NCBI GenBank assembly: GCA_941918925.1
Contig: OW799233.1
Coordinates: 141,176,223-141,240,222 of the forward strand
Direction: 5' to 3'
Length of the DNA: 64,000 nucleotides
Source of the DNA: Phyto melanocephala
Taxonomy: Eukaryota > Arthropoda > Insecta > Diptera > Rhinophoridae
Part shown: piece by piece, positions 25,401 to 35,374 of the stretch
How positions within the stretch are numbered: the first letter of the stretch is position 1
How the letters are laid out: each line of letters opens with the position of its first letter
Program-made: the position numbers and the translations under genes
The notes under the pieces: generated by a model
Seen by the model: the letters and a program-made list of their open reading frames with translations, nothing else
Told to the model about the DNA's origin: nothing
Databases searched by the model: none

Positions 25401-28400
25401 AAAGTTCGTCGCTCTCCAGCTAATACATCATAGAGAAGTTCGACTGTATGCTATAATTTAGTTTACTTTGAAATATTTTATAAGTTATATTGCCCACTGT
25501 AAAAACAACTTTTTAAGGAAATTATTGCTTTCGAATGCTGCTTAACATTTTTAATTTTTTACTGCATTATATTGTTTTAAACAATATAAATACAAAATTT
25601 AATACATGTAACCTTCTCCGAGAAAAGGGACCTAGTGTGTGAAAATTAAGTTTTGAGAAAAACGCATTTCAAGTTTCATAACGCATTATCACTGTAAACA
25701 CACCTTCAGTTGGGAGATGCAATTTGGTATGATTAGTTATGATTGGGTGCCGACTTTGGTGACGTATTTTTTTTCGCTTTTATTGTAAAAAAAAGAACCT
25801 GTGCTATTGTTGGTGCTCTGTTTGTTTTGATCTCGATACTTGATTCTTAAGCCGCAACCAGTAACCGACGCAACAACGATTTTATTGGGTAAATAAATTT
25901 TTATCAGAAATCTAACTCACTTTTTTCTACACCCTTTTAGGTACCAGAATCCACTCTTAAGTCCAAACCCGTTTTTAGACACACTAGGACCCTTTTCTCG
26001 TAGAAGGTCACATATATTAACAAGCAAAAAAGTACAGTTGATATCCAAAACCTACTTTGTATAAGTACAGTAACTGTCATAAGTAAATTGACAATGACAA
26101 CTAAACAGGTAATTGCTGGTTTGCTGCATAGCACATTTTTAAAAAAGTTGAGTTACAAATCGATTATATATAATTAACAAGCAAATTCATTCTCTAAATA
26201 TTAGCTTTTATTAATATGCTTCTCTTTTACGTTTATTGAAACAAAAAGACTATTTTGGCCTACTTAAATAGAAATTAATAATTTTTGTGTTCTAAATAGC
26301 ATGTGGGACACAAAATACTGTTTGTCTATTTTCGGTCAAGTCTTAACAATTGTTTTTTTATTATAAATTAACAGGGGAAAGAGATTCAATTTAATGCATT
26401 ACTACTTGTAAATATACCACTGGTAATAAAAGAAATCCAGTGTATGTTAAATTTGCTGTTTTGCCATGGAAAGCACACATTTGCTTTGCAGTTTTTGAGT
26501 AAAAAGTAGATAGTGTTAACAGATAAATCTACTAAAATGAATGCTTACTTTTAGGCAAATTTGTCAAGGAGAGTAACTAAACTCCCTATAATAAATCTAC
26601 TGATTTTAAAGTAGTGAATTCCCACTCAGAAGCGTTGTCATTACAAAAAGCATGTTTTTAGCTGAGATATAAAGCTTTCAGTAGACGACCGTTTCAGGAA
26701 AAGAAGCTTAATTGATACATTTTTTGATTCTAAGGTGTACTGAATATACATACCAAGGCATATCCATAAGATATATGCCGTAACAAGCACAACAATCAAA
26801 CAACACAAACATTTTGTTTTTGTATATATGCCGGCATATGTCACACAATTTTTCTTTTTCTTTAATTTTAATAATTTTTAATAAACTTTTAAGCGAAAAC
26901 TTTTTGTTCATGGTTTTGTATTTTGTTAAACGTTTTAAACCAACTAAAACTGCGAATTATTTATTGTATAATAAAAATAAAAAATATTAAGTTTGACAAA
27001 TGCAGACAGACTTTTTAAAAAGTTTGTAACGCTTATAAATCTATATATATAAAAAGTTTTAATTTTGAGGTACTTGCACTGAACCGATTTTTCTGAAACT
27101 TTGCACACATATTGAGCTGTCGTGACTTTATAATTTCGTGATTAAAAAAGTGGGCGGGGCCACGCCCATAAAAAATTAGTTGCAAACATACTGAGCTGTC
27201 ATGATTTTACACTTTCGTCATTAGAAAAGTGGGCAGTGCCACGCCCATTAAAAAAACGGTATCATTTTGAGGTACTCTCACTGGACCGATTTTTTTGAAA
27301 CTTAGCACACATATTTAGTTGTCATGACTATACAGTTTCGTATTTAGAAAAGTGGGCAGTGCCACGCTCATAAAGAAAAAGTTATAGTTTTTAGCCTTGC
27401 ACTTGATATTCGATTAAAATTTAGAATGCGATTAAAATTCATGAAGGGGCGTAGCAACGCGCGCCGCGATTGGTTAGTTGTATATAAAAAAAACAGTCAG
27501 TTGATTTGATACGAGTACCTTATGGATATGCCTTAATGCATACAAGGCTTGAAAAATTTAGTACTATACAAATTTTTCATTTTAAAATTACCTCAGTGCC
27601 CCCGTGGCTTTTTAGTACCCTTTTGTTTTTATCCTGTACATATTAGTATAGCATATATTACAGTATATATCATAAACAAACATTTTATTAAATAATATAC
27701 AAGATATGTCGAGGACAGGAATTAAGAAAAACACTACTTTATAAATTTCGGTTAAATTGTTGTTGTCCTAAGGCTGAAAGCGATTTCTTAAATTATTGGG
27801 GACGCTGCTCGAAACTTCACTATATTTTTATATCCTTTACACGAGAATGTAAAAGTGTATATATAAGTTTATCATTCCCGTTGTAATTTCTACAATATTC
27901 ATTTGAGATCCTACAAAGAATATATAGTCTAAATACTTATAGATAAAGGAATTGATTTAGCAAAGTCCGTATTTCCGTGTGTATGTAGGAATCAACTTTT
28001 TTAAGACCTCACGTATATTTTAGACTCCTGTTAATATCAGTTCTTAAGATATATGTACTTTCAAGAACTTTTCTTTTAAAAATCATTAATATGGGGACAT
28101 TACGAGTGGAGATATGAGCGAAAGAGCACGACTACCTCTATCTTCTATACAAACAAAGTCAGATTTTGCAATGGAACTTCTTGAAATGTATTTTACGTAT
28201 TTATAATATTGACCTTTGGAAAATTTTACAAACAACTATTGTACAGCTCACTTGGGCCCTTATATAGATCCCTTTATGATACCTGTAAAAAGTTACCGGC
28301 AAAGATATCGCGACAAAAAAAATTTAAAAAAAATGTGTTAATGTTCAAATTATTGATTTTTTTTTTTAATTTTTTATCACAGTTGCAGTTATAGTCTTGA

Positions 28401-30535
28401 AACTTTAAGTGTTGATAAATAACAAAATTTTATACAAACTAATAAGACATAAGCAAAAAAAGCACTAGTAATTCTATATTTTGACCCTTCACATGAGAGC
28501 TTAATACATCGTAAAAGTTTTTCAAAGAAATTCTACTGCAATAATTTTCAAAATTTTAGTTTTGAAAAATTCATTAAAAAATAAAAAATTATGAAAATAC
28601 GTTTACATAAAAAAGTAATTATAAATACTTAGAACATACAAAATATCGAGCGCTGTGCGCGAAATAATCGTATGTTACAAAAACAAAATTTTGCAAGAGA
28701 GCGTTTTTATTACTTTTAAATAAATGAAACAGAACTGCTACGTACGATAAAATTTACACAGTGTTATCTCCATAACTAAAACAGTTATCACTATAATATT
28801 TTATCAGCAGATGGATTAATGGATTGCAGAACCAATTTGCATAAAAAAGTCGATTTCTAAGAAAAGTAACACACGATAATTTCGCGCACAGGGGTCGATA
28901 TTTAAAACACAGTATTTTTGTTATACAAAAATATTAAATTGATTATAATAGCATTGAAATCCGTGTCCAACTTTTAATTAAATAAAGTGTCCCAAAATTA
29001 ACGCAAGATTGGAATTTGTCGGCATTTGTGCAAAATGTTTATAAATTAAAAAATACAAATTCAACAGGAGCTAAAAACAGAAACACAGTAGTTTCCAAAT
29101 TCAGATCAACTTCGGCTCAATGACAAGTAAAAGTTGTTTTTTAAATTTTTTTAGCACTGATTGCAAATCTGTACTCTGTTTTTAAATTGTTTATAATTTT
29201 TAAGATTATCGTCGTGGATTAGAGTAGTAGTTCAAAACTTAAAAGTTTTCTATCGTAGAAGAATAGTAAAAGAAGTAATAAAGTGCATAGCAAACAAGAA
29301 ACAGAATATTACAATTATGGATTGCATAAATCATGTAACAAAAGCTTAGGACCTTCATGGGTAAGCAAACCATAGCAAATTGCTTCAAAAAAGTAGAATT
29401 TGATCAGTATTCTGAATGGGAATACGAAGATGACATGCCTGTAGTTTTTTTGACTAAAATTGATGAAAAGCAAAATTGAAATGAAGCTAATTTCGAAGCA
29501 TAGTTTGAGGCTAACTGATAATGAGTTTTGCAGATAATGATATTGCACTACTGACCTGAATCAGAGAAACCAGTGTTAAAGGGAATAGAGTGCAATGGTC
29601 AAAAATTCTTTGGTAAAAACTAGTCATCAGCCGAAATGATGTAGAAAACACACATCAAATTTTTATTTGCAAACCAATGATACTTAAACTGATGAGCTCC
29701 ATAAGGCTTTGAGCAAATTAGAGTCATTTGTACTGAAAATAATAAGGTTAATTCTCAGTTACTGCTTTTAAGATATTTTACTTTATTTAAATTTATTGTA
29801 AACAGTTTTCAGGTAGCACCTGTTTAAATAAAAAATACATAACATGCACATATGTTTGCAGTTAATTTTTTTTCATCAAACTAATGCTAAATATAACTCG
29901 AGGTCTCCCTAAGTCGAAGATTTTTTTTGTAGTGGTGATTCGTGGAATGGAAGTTCGACTGTATAAATATAATAAGTACAGGATAAAGAAAATATTTTTT
30001 TATATTAATTTATTTTTAATTGGAATCAGTTTGATACAAGAATTACACCAGTTCACACTAGAAGAATAATCAAAGAATTTCAGCTTAAATACTTGGCTAT
30101 CTGCTAATGCTATAAAAAAAGTAATTTTACAACTAGATTATATTTTCTTTAAAATATATATAAATTGTATTTGCTTTAATATATATGGATATTTTTATAT
30201 ACTTTTTTAATAGAAAATATTTTTCATATTCAGTAAGTACGTCAACCAACAATCAACTTTAACGCTCTTTTTAAAAATTTTATGATCTATGTAGCCTTGT
30301 ACATATTATGATAAGAACAAACATTTCACTTTTGTTTAAAAAAAATCTATTTATACACAAATATCTTTATACATTTTCACAATTACACACAAAAAATAAT
30401 ATACAAAGTGTTCAACGTACCGTGACTTATTTGAATTAACGGCAAACCAACTTCGGCGGCGCGACAGTTATTCGAGAAATTCAATAACAATCCCCAAATT
30501 ACAATTAAAGCGTTCACAATATTTTCGTAAATCAT
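16165..30535 (-). CDS. Type I single-pass membrane protein, 1008 residues, ten exons; possibly KIAA1549/UPF0606-like
   Basis: Exons in transcript order are 30421-30535, 21502-21689, 19247-19458, 19083-19189, 18567-19026, 18348-18505, 18082-18280, 16853-17919, 16534-16750 and 16165-16468. They total 3027 nt, every junction is GT-AG, and phases match throughout, so the model is self-consistent. Residues 1-27 form a signal peptide (hydrophobic core ALIVIWGLLLNF, ending CRAA). The ectodomain, to about residue 442, has sequons NYS, NVT and NQT and two adjacent cysteines in PICLDCYGEG. Residues 443-466 are a Leu/Ile-rich transmembrane helix followed by GRSHVKHKQK. The 541-residue tail is polar and Ser/Arg-rich and ends APLIEAIQKELRKFQNDSK. 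An ectodomain plus one helix plus a long tail ending in an amphipathic helix suggests the KIAA1549 (DUF3827) family. That is recollection-based and uncertain. Function is unknown. Confidence 0.85.
19459..21501 (-). other. Intron 2 of the membrane-protein gene, with transposon relic
   Basis: This 2-kb intron is AT-rich. A decayed INE-1-like element occupies about 19990-20806. The rest, including 20830-21400, shows nothing recognisable. Confidence 0.6.
19990..20806 (+). mobile_element. INE-1-like element, strongly decayed
   Basis: It has the family's ATTTAATACCCATATTGTGA internal text, an ACATGGACCGACGGACATC stretch near 20672, then CGCCTCCCCTAGTC and a run to ATATATACCCTAC near 20795. The hairpin end is not preserved. 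Confidence 0.5.
21502..21689 (-). CDS. Exon 2 of the membrane-protein gene
   Basis: It runs from acceptor TTCATGCAG to donor AAC|GTGAGT. It encodes an acidic, Trp/Gly-containing segment (LREEVHLEDFFWTGSGDG, then KGKDVVVKTETVVATVYVDG). It enters in phase 1 from exon 1 (G|GT) and leaves in phase 0. The codon composition is clearly richer in G and C than the surrounding intron sequence. Confidence 0.85.
22841..23038 (-). pseudogene. Mariner/Tc1-superfamily transposase fragment
   Basis: The minus strand encodes IFISEKAHFRLNAFVNKKNC, then RFWGSKNLRIIYNRPLHL. This aligns with the FSDEAHF.LNGYVNKQNCRIWG....HP block of the families at 14376 and 13325. The catalytic DE pair has become EK. No ends were found. 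Confidence 0.6.
24882..25441. mobile_element. pogo-type nonautonomous element
   Basis: The left end is CAGTCGAACTTCCCTA and the right end, read inward, is CAGTCGAACTTCTCTA, giving inverted repeats with one mismatch over 16 bp. TIRs beginning CAG are typical of the pogo branch of Tc1/mariner. A minus-strand open frame at 25022-25222 is basic (LKNGKRVLTLLKETG) but not recognisable. The same terminal sequence occurs at 29953-29966. Confidence 0.5.
27040..27477 (+). mobile_element. Truncated Helitron, same family as 4407-5143
   Basis: It starts TCTATATATATAAAAAG but the TG microsatellite and leader are deleted, so the tip joins directly to the minisatellite units. It ends GGGGCGTAGCAACGCGCGCC, then a mutated terminus (TTAG instead of CTAG). 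Units carry GTGGGCGGGGCCACGCCC. It is intronic in the membrane-protein gene. Confidence 0.7.
27817..28210 (-). mobile_element. INE-1-like element fragment
   Basis: It begins TTTATATCCTTTACACG and continues GTATATATAAGTTTATCATT, TTGTAATTTCTACAAT, and GGAATCAACTTTTTTAAG, in the order seen in intact copies at 31937 and 48336. The hairpin end is missing. Confidence 0.5.
29330..29967 (+). pseudogene. pogo/Tigger-type transposase C-terminal remnant with right terminus
   Basis: The + strand reads GKQTIANCFKKVEF (about 29360-29401), then DQYSEWEYEDDMPVVFLTK. This matches the conserved 'TI.NCF.KAGF' region after the DDE core of pogo/Tigger/jerky transposases, followed by acidic text. A terminus GAAGTTCGACTG at 29951-29962 is the same as that of the element at 24882-25441. 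The left end was not found, so this is a broken copy. Confidence 0.5.
30421..30535 (-). CDS. Exon 1 of the membrane-protein gene: start codon and signal peptide
   Basis: ATG at 30535-30533 opens a 38-codon segment with a hydrophobic core (NALIVIWGLLLNF) and a likely signal-peptidase site after CRAA, before EVGLPLIQISH. The donor CACG|GTACGT is strong. The phase-1 end fits exon 2 exactly and restores a glycine codon. Its distance (8.7 kb) from exon 2 means it would easily be missed. An intermediate exon of length divisible by three cannot be excluded. Confidence 0.75.
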
Positions 30536-31936
30536 TTCAACTGTTGGTCACACCACACAAAAAAAAATAGCATCAAAAAAGTAAATCACTACGTAGGTTG
30601 CGTTATTCGTTTTGAGAAAAATATTTTAAAGTTGTTGACGTCAAAAACTTACAAACTGACATAAAGTGTCAGTGTAAGTGTTTGTAATTTGCTTCCTTAA
30701 ATTAATTGCCATATTGTATTTACATATGTATTCGTATGAGTAAAAGTAATTGCAATGGTGTGTTTACAATTTCGTGATAGAGAAGTTTTCAAAAGAATTT
30801 GTATGTTAATTTAATAAAAAATGTTAACACTTTTAAAACAATAACACAAACAAACTTAATAATTTTATTTTAAAAACAATAAAAATGCTTTCTTTACAAC
30901 AATTCTTTTTATATTTGCTTTTCAAATTTTACAACGTGTTTTCCGCATCTATATGGTTCACGGTTTTTCTAACTCTCTCCGCCAAATGTTGTTCGAAAAC
31001 TGATTTTCTCAAATATTTAGTAGTACCCCTTTAGTTCGCTCGTTCATTAGTTTGGTTGGTTGCTTTCATACAAGTTGTCCGCTGGTGGTAGTTTATTAAT
31101 TTCCCTATAGCTTGACTTCCTCTTTGGATAAACAATACATTTTCGCTCTTATTGTTGTTTAGTATAGAAAAATTCTCTGTTTGGGCCGTATTTAGTGTGG
31201 TCAGTTACCTGTGGCAACAAAACAAAAATATTTCTAAACAATTTATGTCTGAAAACTGTTTGCAAATAAGCAACGATTGCTATTGTTTAAATTAAATACT
31301 TATGTATATACATGCGTACGTGTATTTTAAAACGTGGAAGTGAGTTATTGTTTACTAGTAAACTTTAGTTTGTTTATCTTTTCTAAAACTTTTTCTCGTG
31401 AACCCACGGTACTCAATACCAAGTTTTTTACTGAGTGTTTTGCAAATTTCATTATGACACTTTTTTAGTCGTTTTATTTCTACCTAATTGTGATTTCCTT
31501 TAATATCAAATAAATTTTAAAATGTGATTAAAAAACCACTAAAACCAAACATACAGTATCGTGCAATTATATTGCACTAAACTTATGCAACAATTACAGT
31601 AATGCTTAAACAGTTGCTTAATGTATTGTGTAACAGACATTATGCTTGTTTAGTTATCATTTTATAACTGTTATGGTTGATAAACCAATGTCCATCCTTG
31701 TTTACCTTTAATAAATTTAATTAATCTAGTGCAAAAAATCATCCCATGTTTTAGATTCCTGCTTGGAGGATATTTTGCAGTACTACTATCAGTGATGCGA
31801 AGTGTGGGAATTGTTCACTTTTTGAAGGGTTTTCTTAATTTTACAAGTAGGGAAGAAAAAAAAGTTTTTTTATTTTTCTCAAATTTTAAGAATTTTTTAA
31901 TTGGAGATTTTTGTTTTATTAACTCTTAGTTACACA
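30536..31936. other. 5' flank of the membrane-protein gene and spacer
   Basis: It should hold the promoter and 5' UTR of the minus-strand gene. I see no clear TATA/initiator arrangement. Around 30960-31180 the sequence is less AT-rich and may be transcribed or regulatory. No coding sequence is supported. Confidence 0.4.
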
Positions 31937-32548
31937 TTTTTATACCCTTCACATAGTGAAAAAGGGTGTATATAGGTTTGTCATTCCTTGTGAAATTTCT
32001 ACAATTTTTATTTCCGACCCCATAAAATATTTATTTTCTGAAAGCTTATGAATAGGGGAGTCGATTAAATATTCGGGAGCAGATAGGTATTGAAAATCAG
32101 ATATCGGTACATAAACAACTGAGATATGAGCATAAAACAATGAACACCTCGTTTTTTGCACACCAACAACTTACAAAACATACATACATATACATATACA
32201 TACAAAAGTGGTATACTGGTTGAAGTAAACGTGGCATCGAATCCCAGCTGGGCTTATTTTATTTTTTACTTTATATATTATATATATTTTTATTGTTATT
32301 TTTTTAATTTTTTTTATATACATTTTTTCTATATTTTTTCAATATACATATTTTTATTATTTTTTTTTTAAACATACATACGTAAACTCAATTTATAATT
32401 TTACAAAGGAATGTTTTTTATATGTATGTATGTATGTACGTATTTCATATGACATGAATGGTGATACAAACAATTGTTATCGCATGACTACACTTTGTGA
32501 AGGATATATAAGATTCGGCACGGCCGAATATAGCACTCTTACTTGTTT
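31937..32548 (-). mobile_element. INE-1-like element, subtype with TATACCCTTCAC end
   Basis: It runs from TTTTTATACCCTTCACATAG to the hairpin end GATTCGGCACGGCCGAATA, then TAGCACTCTTACTTGTTT. The stem ATTCGGC/GCCGAAT is separated by three bases. It contains the tRNA-like motif GTGGCATCGAATCCCAGCTG at 32231-32250 followed by a T/A-rich low-complexity block. There is no coding capacity. Layout matches Drosophila INE-1/DINE-1-type Helitron relatives, so the superfamily is inferred. Confidence 0.7.
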
Positions 32549-32712
32549 ACTTGTAGTTTTTAAAACTAACAAGTAAGAGCACTATATTCGGCTGTGCCGA
32601 ATCTTTTATACCCACCACCAATTTTGTGTACATTTAAAGCACAATATTTATTATTTTGTTAATCGCTATAGAATAATCTCTTTATAATAAGATATGTATC
32701 ACTTTCTTTGTA

Positions 32713-33337
32713 GAGGGTGGTTAAATTTTAAGGGCCCATGTTGAAGGTGAACTACACCTAGTCTTTAAATTTGTTTTCTGCATTTCATTTGACATTTTTG
32801 AATCTCAGACTAACTCAATTTGAACCGTGGAAAGATACGCAATCGAGCAACGCTTTAAAGTTATTCAGGTTTTTTATAAAAATGGGCGTTCAAATCAAAA
32901 TGCATTTTGTGTACTTTGTAATTCTTTTGATCAACATAATCGTTCAAATTCGTCCACAATCGGGAGAATTGTAAAAAATATTTAAATTTCTGCAAAACAG
33001 GTCTGTATAAAATGTTAGAAAATCTGTGAATGCCTTCTTAGTTCGTTGAATGGGAACTATTGCTGTTTTTTGCGATAGTGTGGCAAAAGAGCAGTCAACC
33101 TCGACTCATCATCATGCCCAACACTTGAGCATCAACATTGTCATTGAAAATTTGGACCATCAGGTAGAGGAGTGGCGCCAAGGATGGGAGGGGGGGGGGG
33201 GGGCCATTTGGCCGATATTTTGTTAAATACATAATTGAACCATACAAATATTACCATTATAAGAAGAAATAATAATATCCTAAATAATTTGTGTTTTATT
33301 TAAATACAACATCGGTCCTTAAAATTTAACCACCCTT
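32713..33337 (+). mobile_element. Mariner-type nonautonomous element nested in the INE-1-like element
   Basis: Inverted repeats are GAGGGTGGTTAAATTTTAAG and, inverted from the right, AAGGGTGGTTAAATTTTAAG. TA occurs at 32711-32712 and 33338-33339. The + strand retains pieces of the transposase N-terminus: the frame near 32900-32970 gives CNSFDQHNRSNSSTIGRIV, and near 33040-33110 gives AVFCDSVAKEQSTSTHHHAQ, the degraded helix-turn-helix region. A run of 16 G lies near 33188. Confidence 0.7.
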
Positions 33338-33344
33338 TATAACT

Positions 33345-34720
33345 TCGATATGCTACTAAAATGCTTTTGTAAATGTAGTCTTTCAATGAAAGTGTGTTAA
33401 AGTAGCTGTATCAATAAAGTTTCTACTAATAAATACAACTTAAATATTTCAATATAGCCCTTTATTTTCCCAAAAACTTTGTCAATAGAGAAATTACATG
33501 AATTTAAGGTAAGCCGTTGTATGGGAGGTAGGCGTTAAAGTGGCCGTGTCACCTAAGCTTTTTGGCACAACAATAACATTGATTAGAAGGATATACGTAG
33601 CAAATTTGATCATCATACCTCTAATTTTGGCGGTTTTATGAGCTTTTAAATTTCATTAACGGTAGATTACGTGAAAAGTGGGCGTTATAGTAGACATGTC
33701 AAAGTTGTTTTTGCGAATGAGTACAACTTAGGTGTTTCAATATAGCCCTTTATTATTCCAAAATCATTATTAATAGAGAAATTAGAGGAATTTTGAGTAA
33801 AACGTTATATGGGAGGTGGGCGTAAAAGTGGGCGTGGCAACTAAATTTTCTAGCACAGTAATGACATTGCCTAGGGGGATATACGTAGCAAATTTTACCA
33901 TCATACCTCTTATTTTGGCGGTTTTATGAGCTTTTAAATTACATTAACGGTATATAACGTGAAAAGTGGGCGTTATAGTAGGCGTGTCAAAGTTATTTTT
34001 GCGAATGAGTACAACTTAGGTGTTTCAATATAGCCCTTTATAATTCCAAAATCTTTATTAATATAGGAATTATATGAATTTTAAGTAAAACGTTATATGG
34101 GAGGTGGGCGTAAAAGTGGGCGTGGCGCCTTAATTTTCTGGCGCAGTAATGATATTGCCTAGGGGGATATACGTAGCAAATTTTACCATCATACCTCTTA
34201 TTTTGGCGGTTTTATGAGCTTTTAAATTACATTAACGGTATATAACGTGAAAAGTGGGCGTTATAGTAGGCGTGTCAAAGTTATTTTTGCGAATGAGTAC
34301 AACTTAGGTGTTTCAATATAGCCCTTTATAATTCCAAAATCTTTATTAATATAGGAATTATATGAATTTTAAGTAAAACGTTATATGGGAGGTGGGCGTA
34401 AAAGTGGGCGTGGCGCCTTAATTTTCTGGCGCAGTAATGACATTGTCTAAAAGGATATACGTAGCGAATTTGATCATCATACCTCTAATTTTGGCGGTTT
34501 TATGAGCTTTTAAATTTCATTAACGGTATATAACGTGAAAAGTGGGCGTTATAGTGGGCATGTCAAAGTTGTATTTTCGAATGAGTACAACTGAGATGTT
34601 TCAATATAGCCCTTTATTATTCCAAAATCTACATAAATTGAGAAATTATATGAATTTTGGGTAAAACGTTATATGGGGGGTGGGCGTAAAAGTGGGCGTG
34701 GCACATTGATTTTCCGTTAA
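33345..34720 (+). repeat. 288-bp tandem repeat array, about 4.7 units
   Basis: The anchor (G/A)TACAACT occurs at 33433, 33721, 34009, 34297 and 34585, exactly 288 bp apart each time. Units share TTTCAATATAGCCCTTTAT, GGAGGTGGGCGTAAAAGTGG and GTTTTATGAGCTTTTAAATT. The units starting at 34009 and 34297 are nearly identical and the outer ones more diverged, as expected from unequal exchange in the centre of the array. Confidence 0.9.
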
Positions 34721-35374
34721 AAAAAAGCGTCTCACCAATAAGCAAAGTGTGCAAAATTTCAGAGTCGTACATTCAATTTTGTTGCTTTTATGACGTTTTT
34801 GTTTTTAAATATACCGAAAAATACACTGTGCGGTATAAATTTTCGTACATTTTGATCGATAACTCCTCTCCTAATGCATAGATTTAGATAATTTTCGGGG
34901 AAAGATATTGTTTTTACTCAGGAAATATATATTTAAAGTTTCATAAGTCTACGTTAATGCGTTTGGACACAATTCCATTTTATTCGATGTTTGAAGGACA
35001 CGGTTTTTTCGACCTACTCTTGCTTTTCGAGCTATAACTCTCTTCCTAATATTCCGATTTAGCCCATTTTCAATACCAAACAAACCTTGTCTATAAGAAA
35101 GATTCTGGCAAAATTTGAGCCCCCTAGCTTTTTCGGTGCGACCTCTATCGTGCTTTCAACAGACGGACAGACGGACAGACGGACAGACGGACGGACATAG
35201 CTAGATCGTCATAAAATCAAACCCTGATTCAGAATATATATACTTTATGGGGTCTAAAATGGATATTTCGATGTGTTACAAACGGAATGACAAAATGAAT
35301 ATACCCCCACCATTTTTTTGGTGGCGGGTATAAAAATGGGATCCTTAAGTCGTAAAGTTACCAATGGAAATAAA

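Larger units (their letters stand above)
21690..30420 (-). other. Intron 1 (8.7 kb) of the membrane-protein gene
   Basis: It contains a mariner fragment (22841-23038), a pogo-type MITE (24882-25441), a truncated Helitron (27040-27477), an INE-1-like relic (27817-28210) and a pogo/Tigger remnant (29330-29967). Between them the sequence is AT-rich with poly-T and TATG microsatellites (21780-21960) and shows no other exon that I can support. Confidence 0.6.
32568..35335 (+). mobile_element. INE-1-like element, subtype with GGTGGCGGGTATAAAA end
   Basis: The left end is ACAAGTAAGAGC, then CTATATTCGGCTGTGCCGAAT, whose last 17 bases form a hairpin. The right end is CCACCATTTTTTTGGTGGCG, also a hairpin, followed by GGTATAAAAA. 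Inside are a nested mariner-type element (32713-33337), a 288-bp tandem array (about 33345-34720) and the CAGACGGA minisatellite at 35159-35196. It abuts the element at 31937-32548 in the opposite orientation. Confidence 0.75.
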
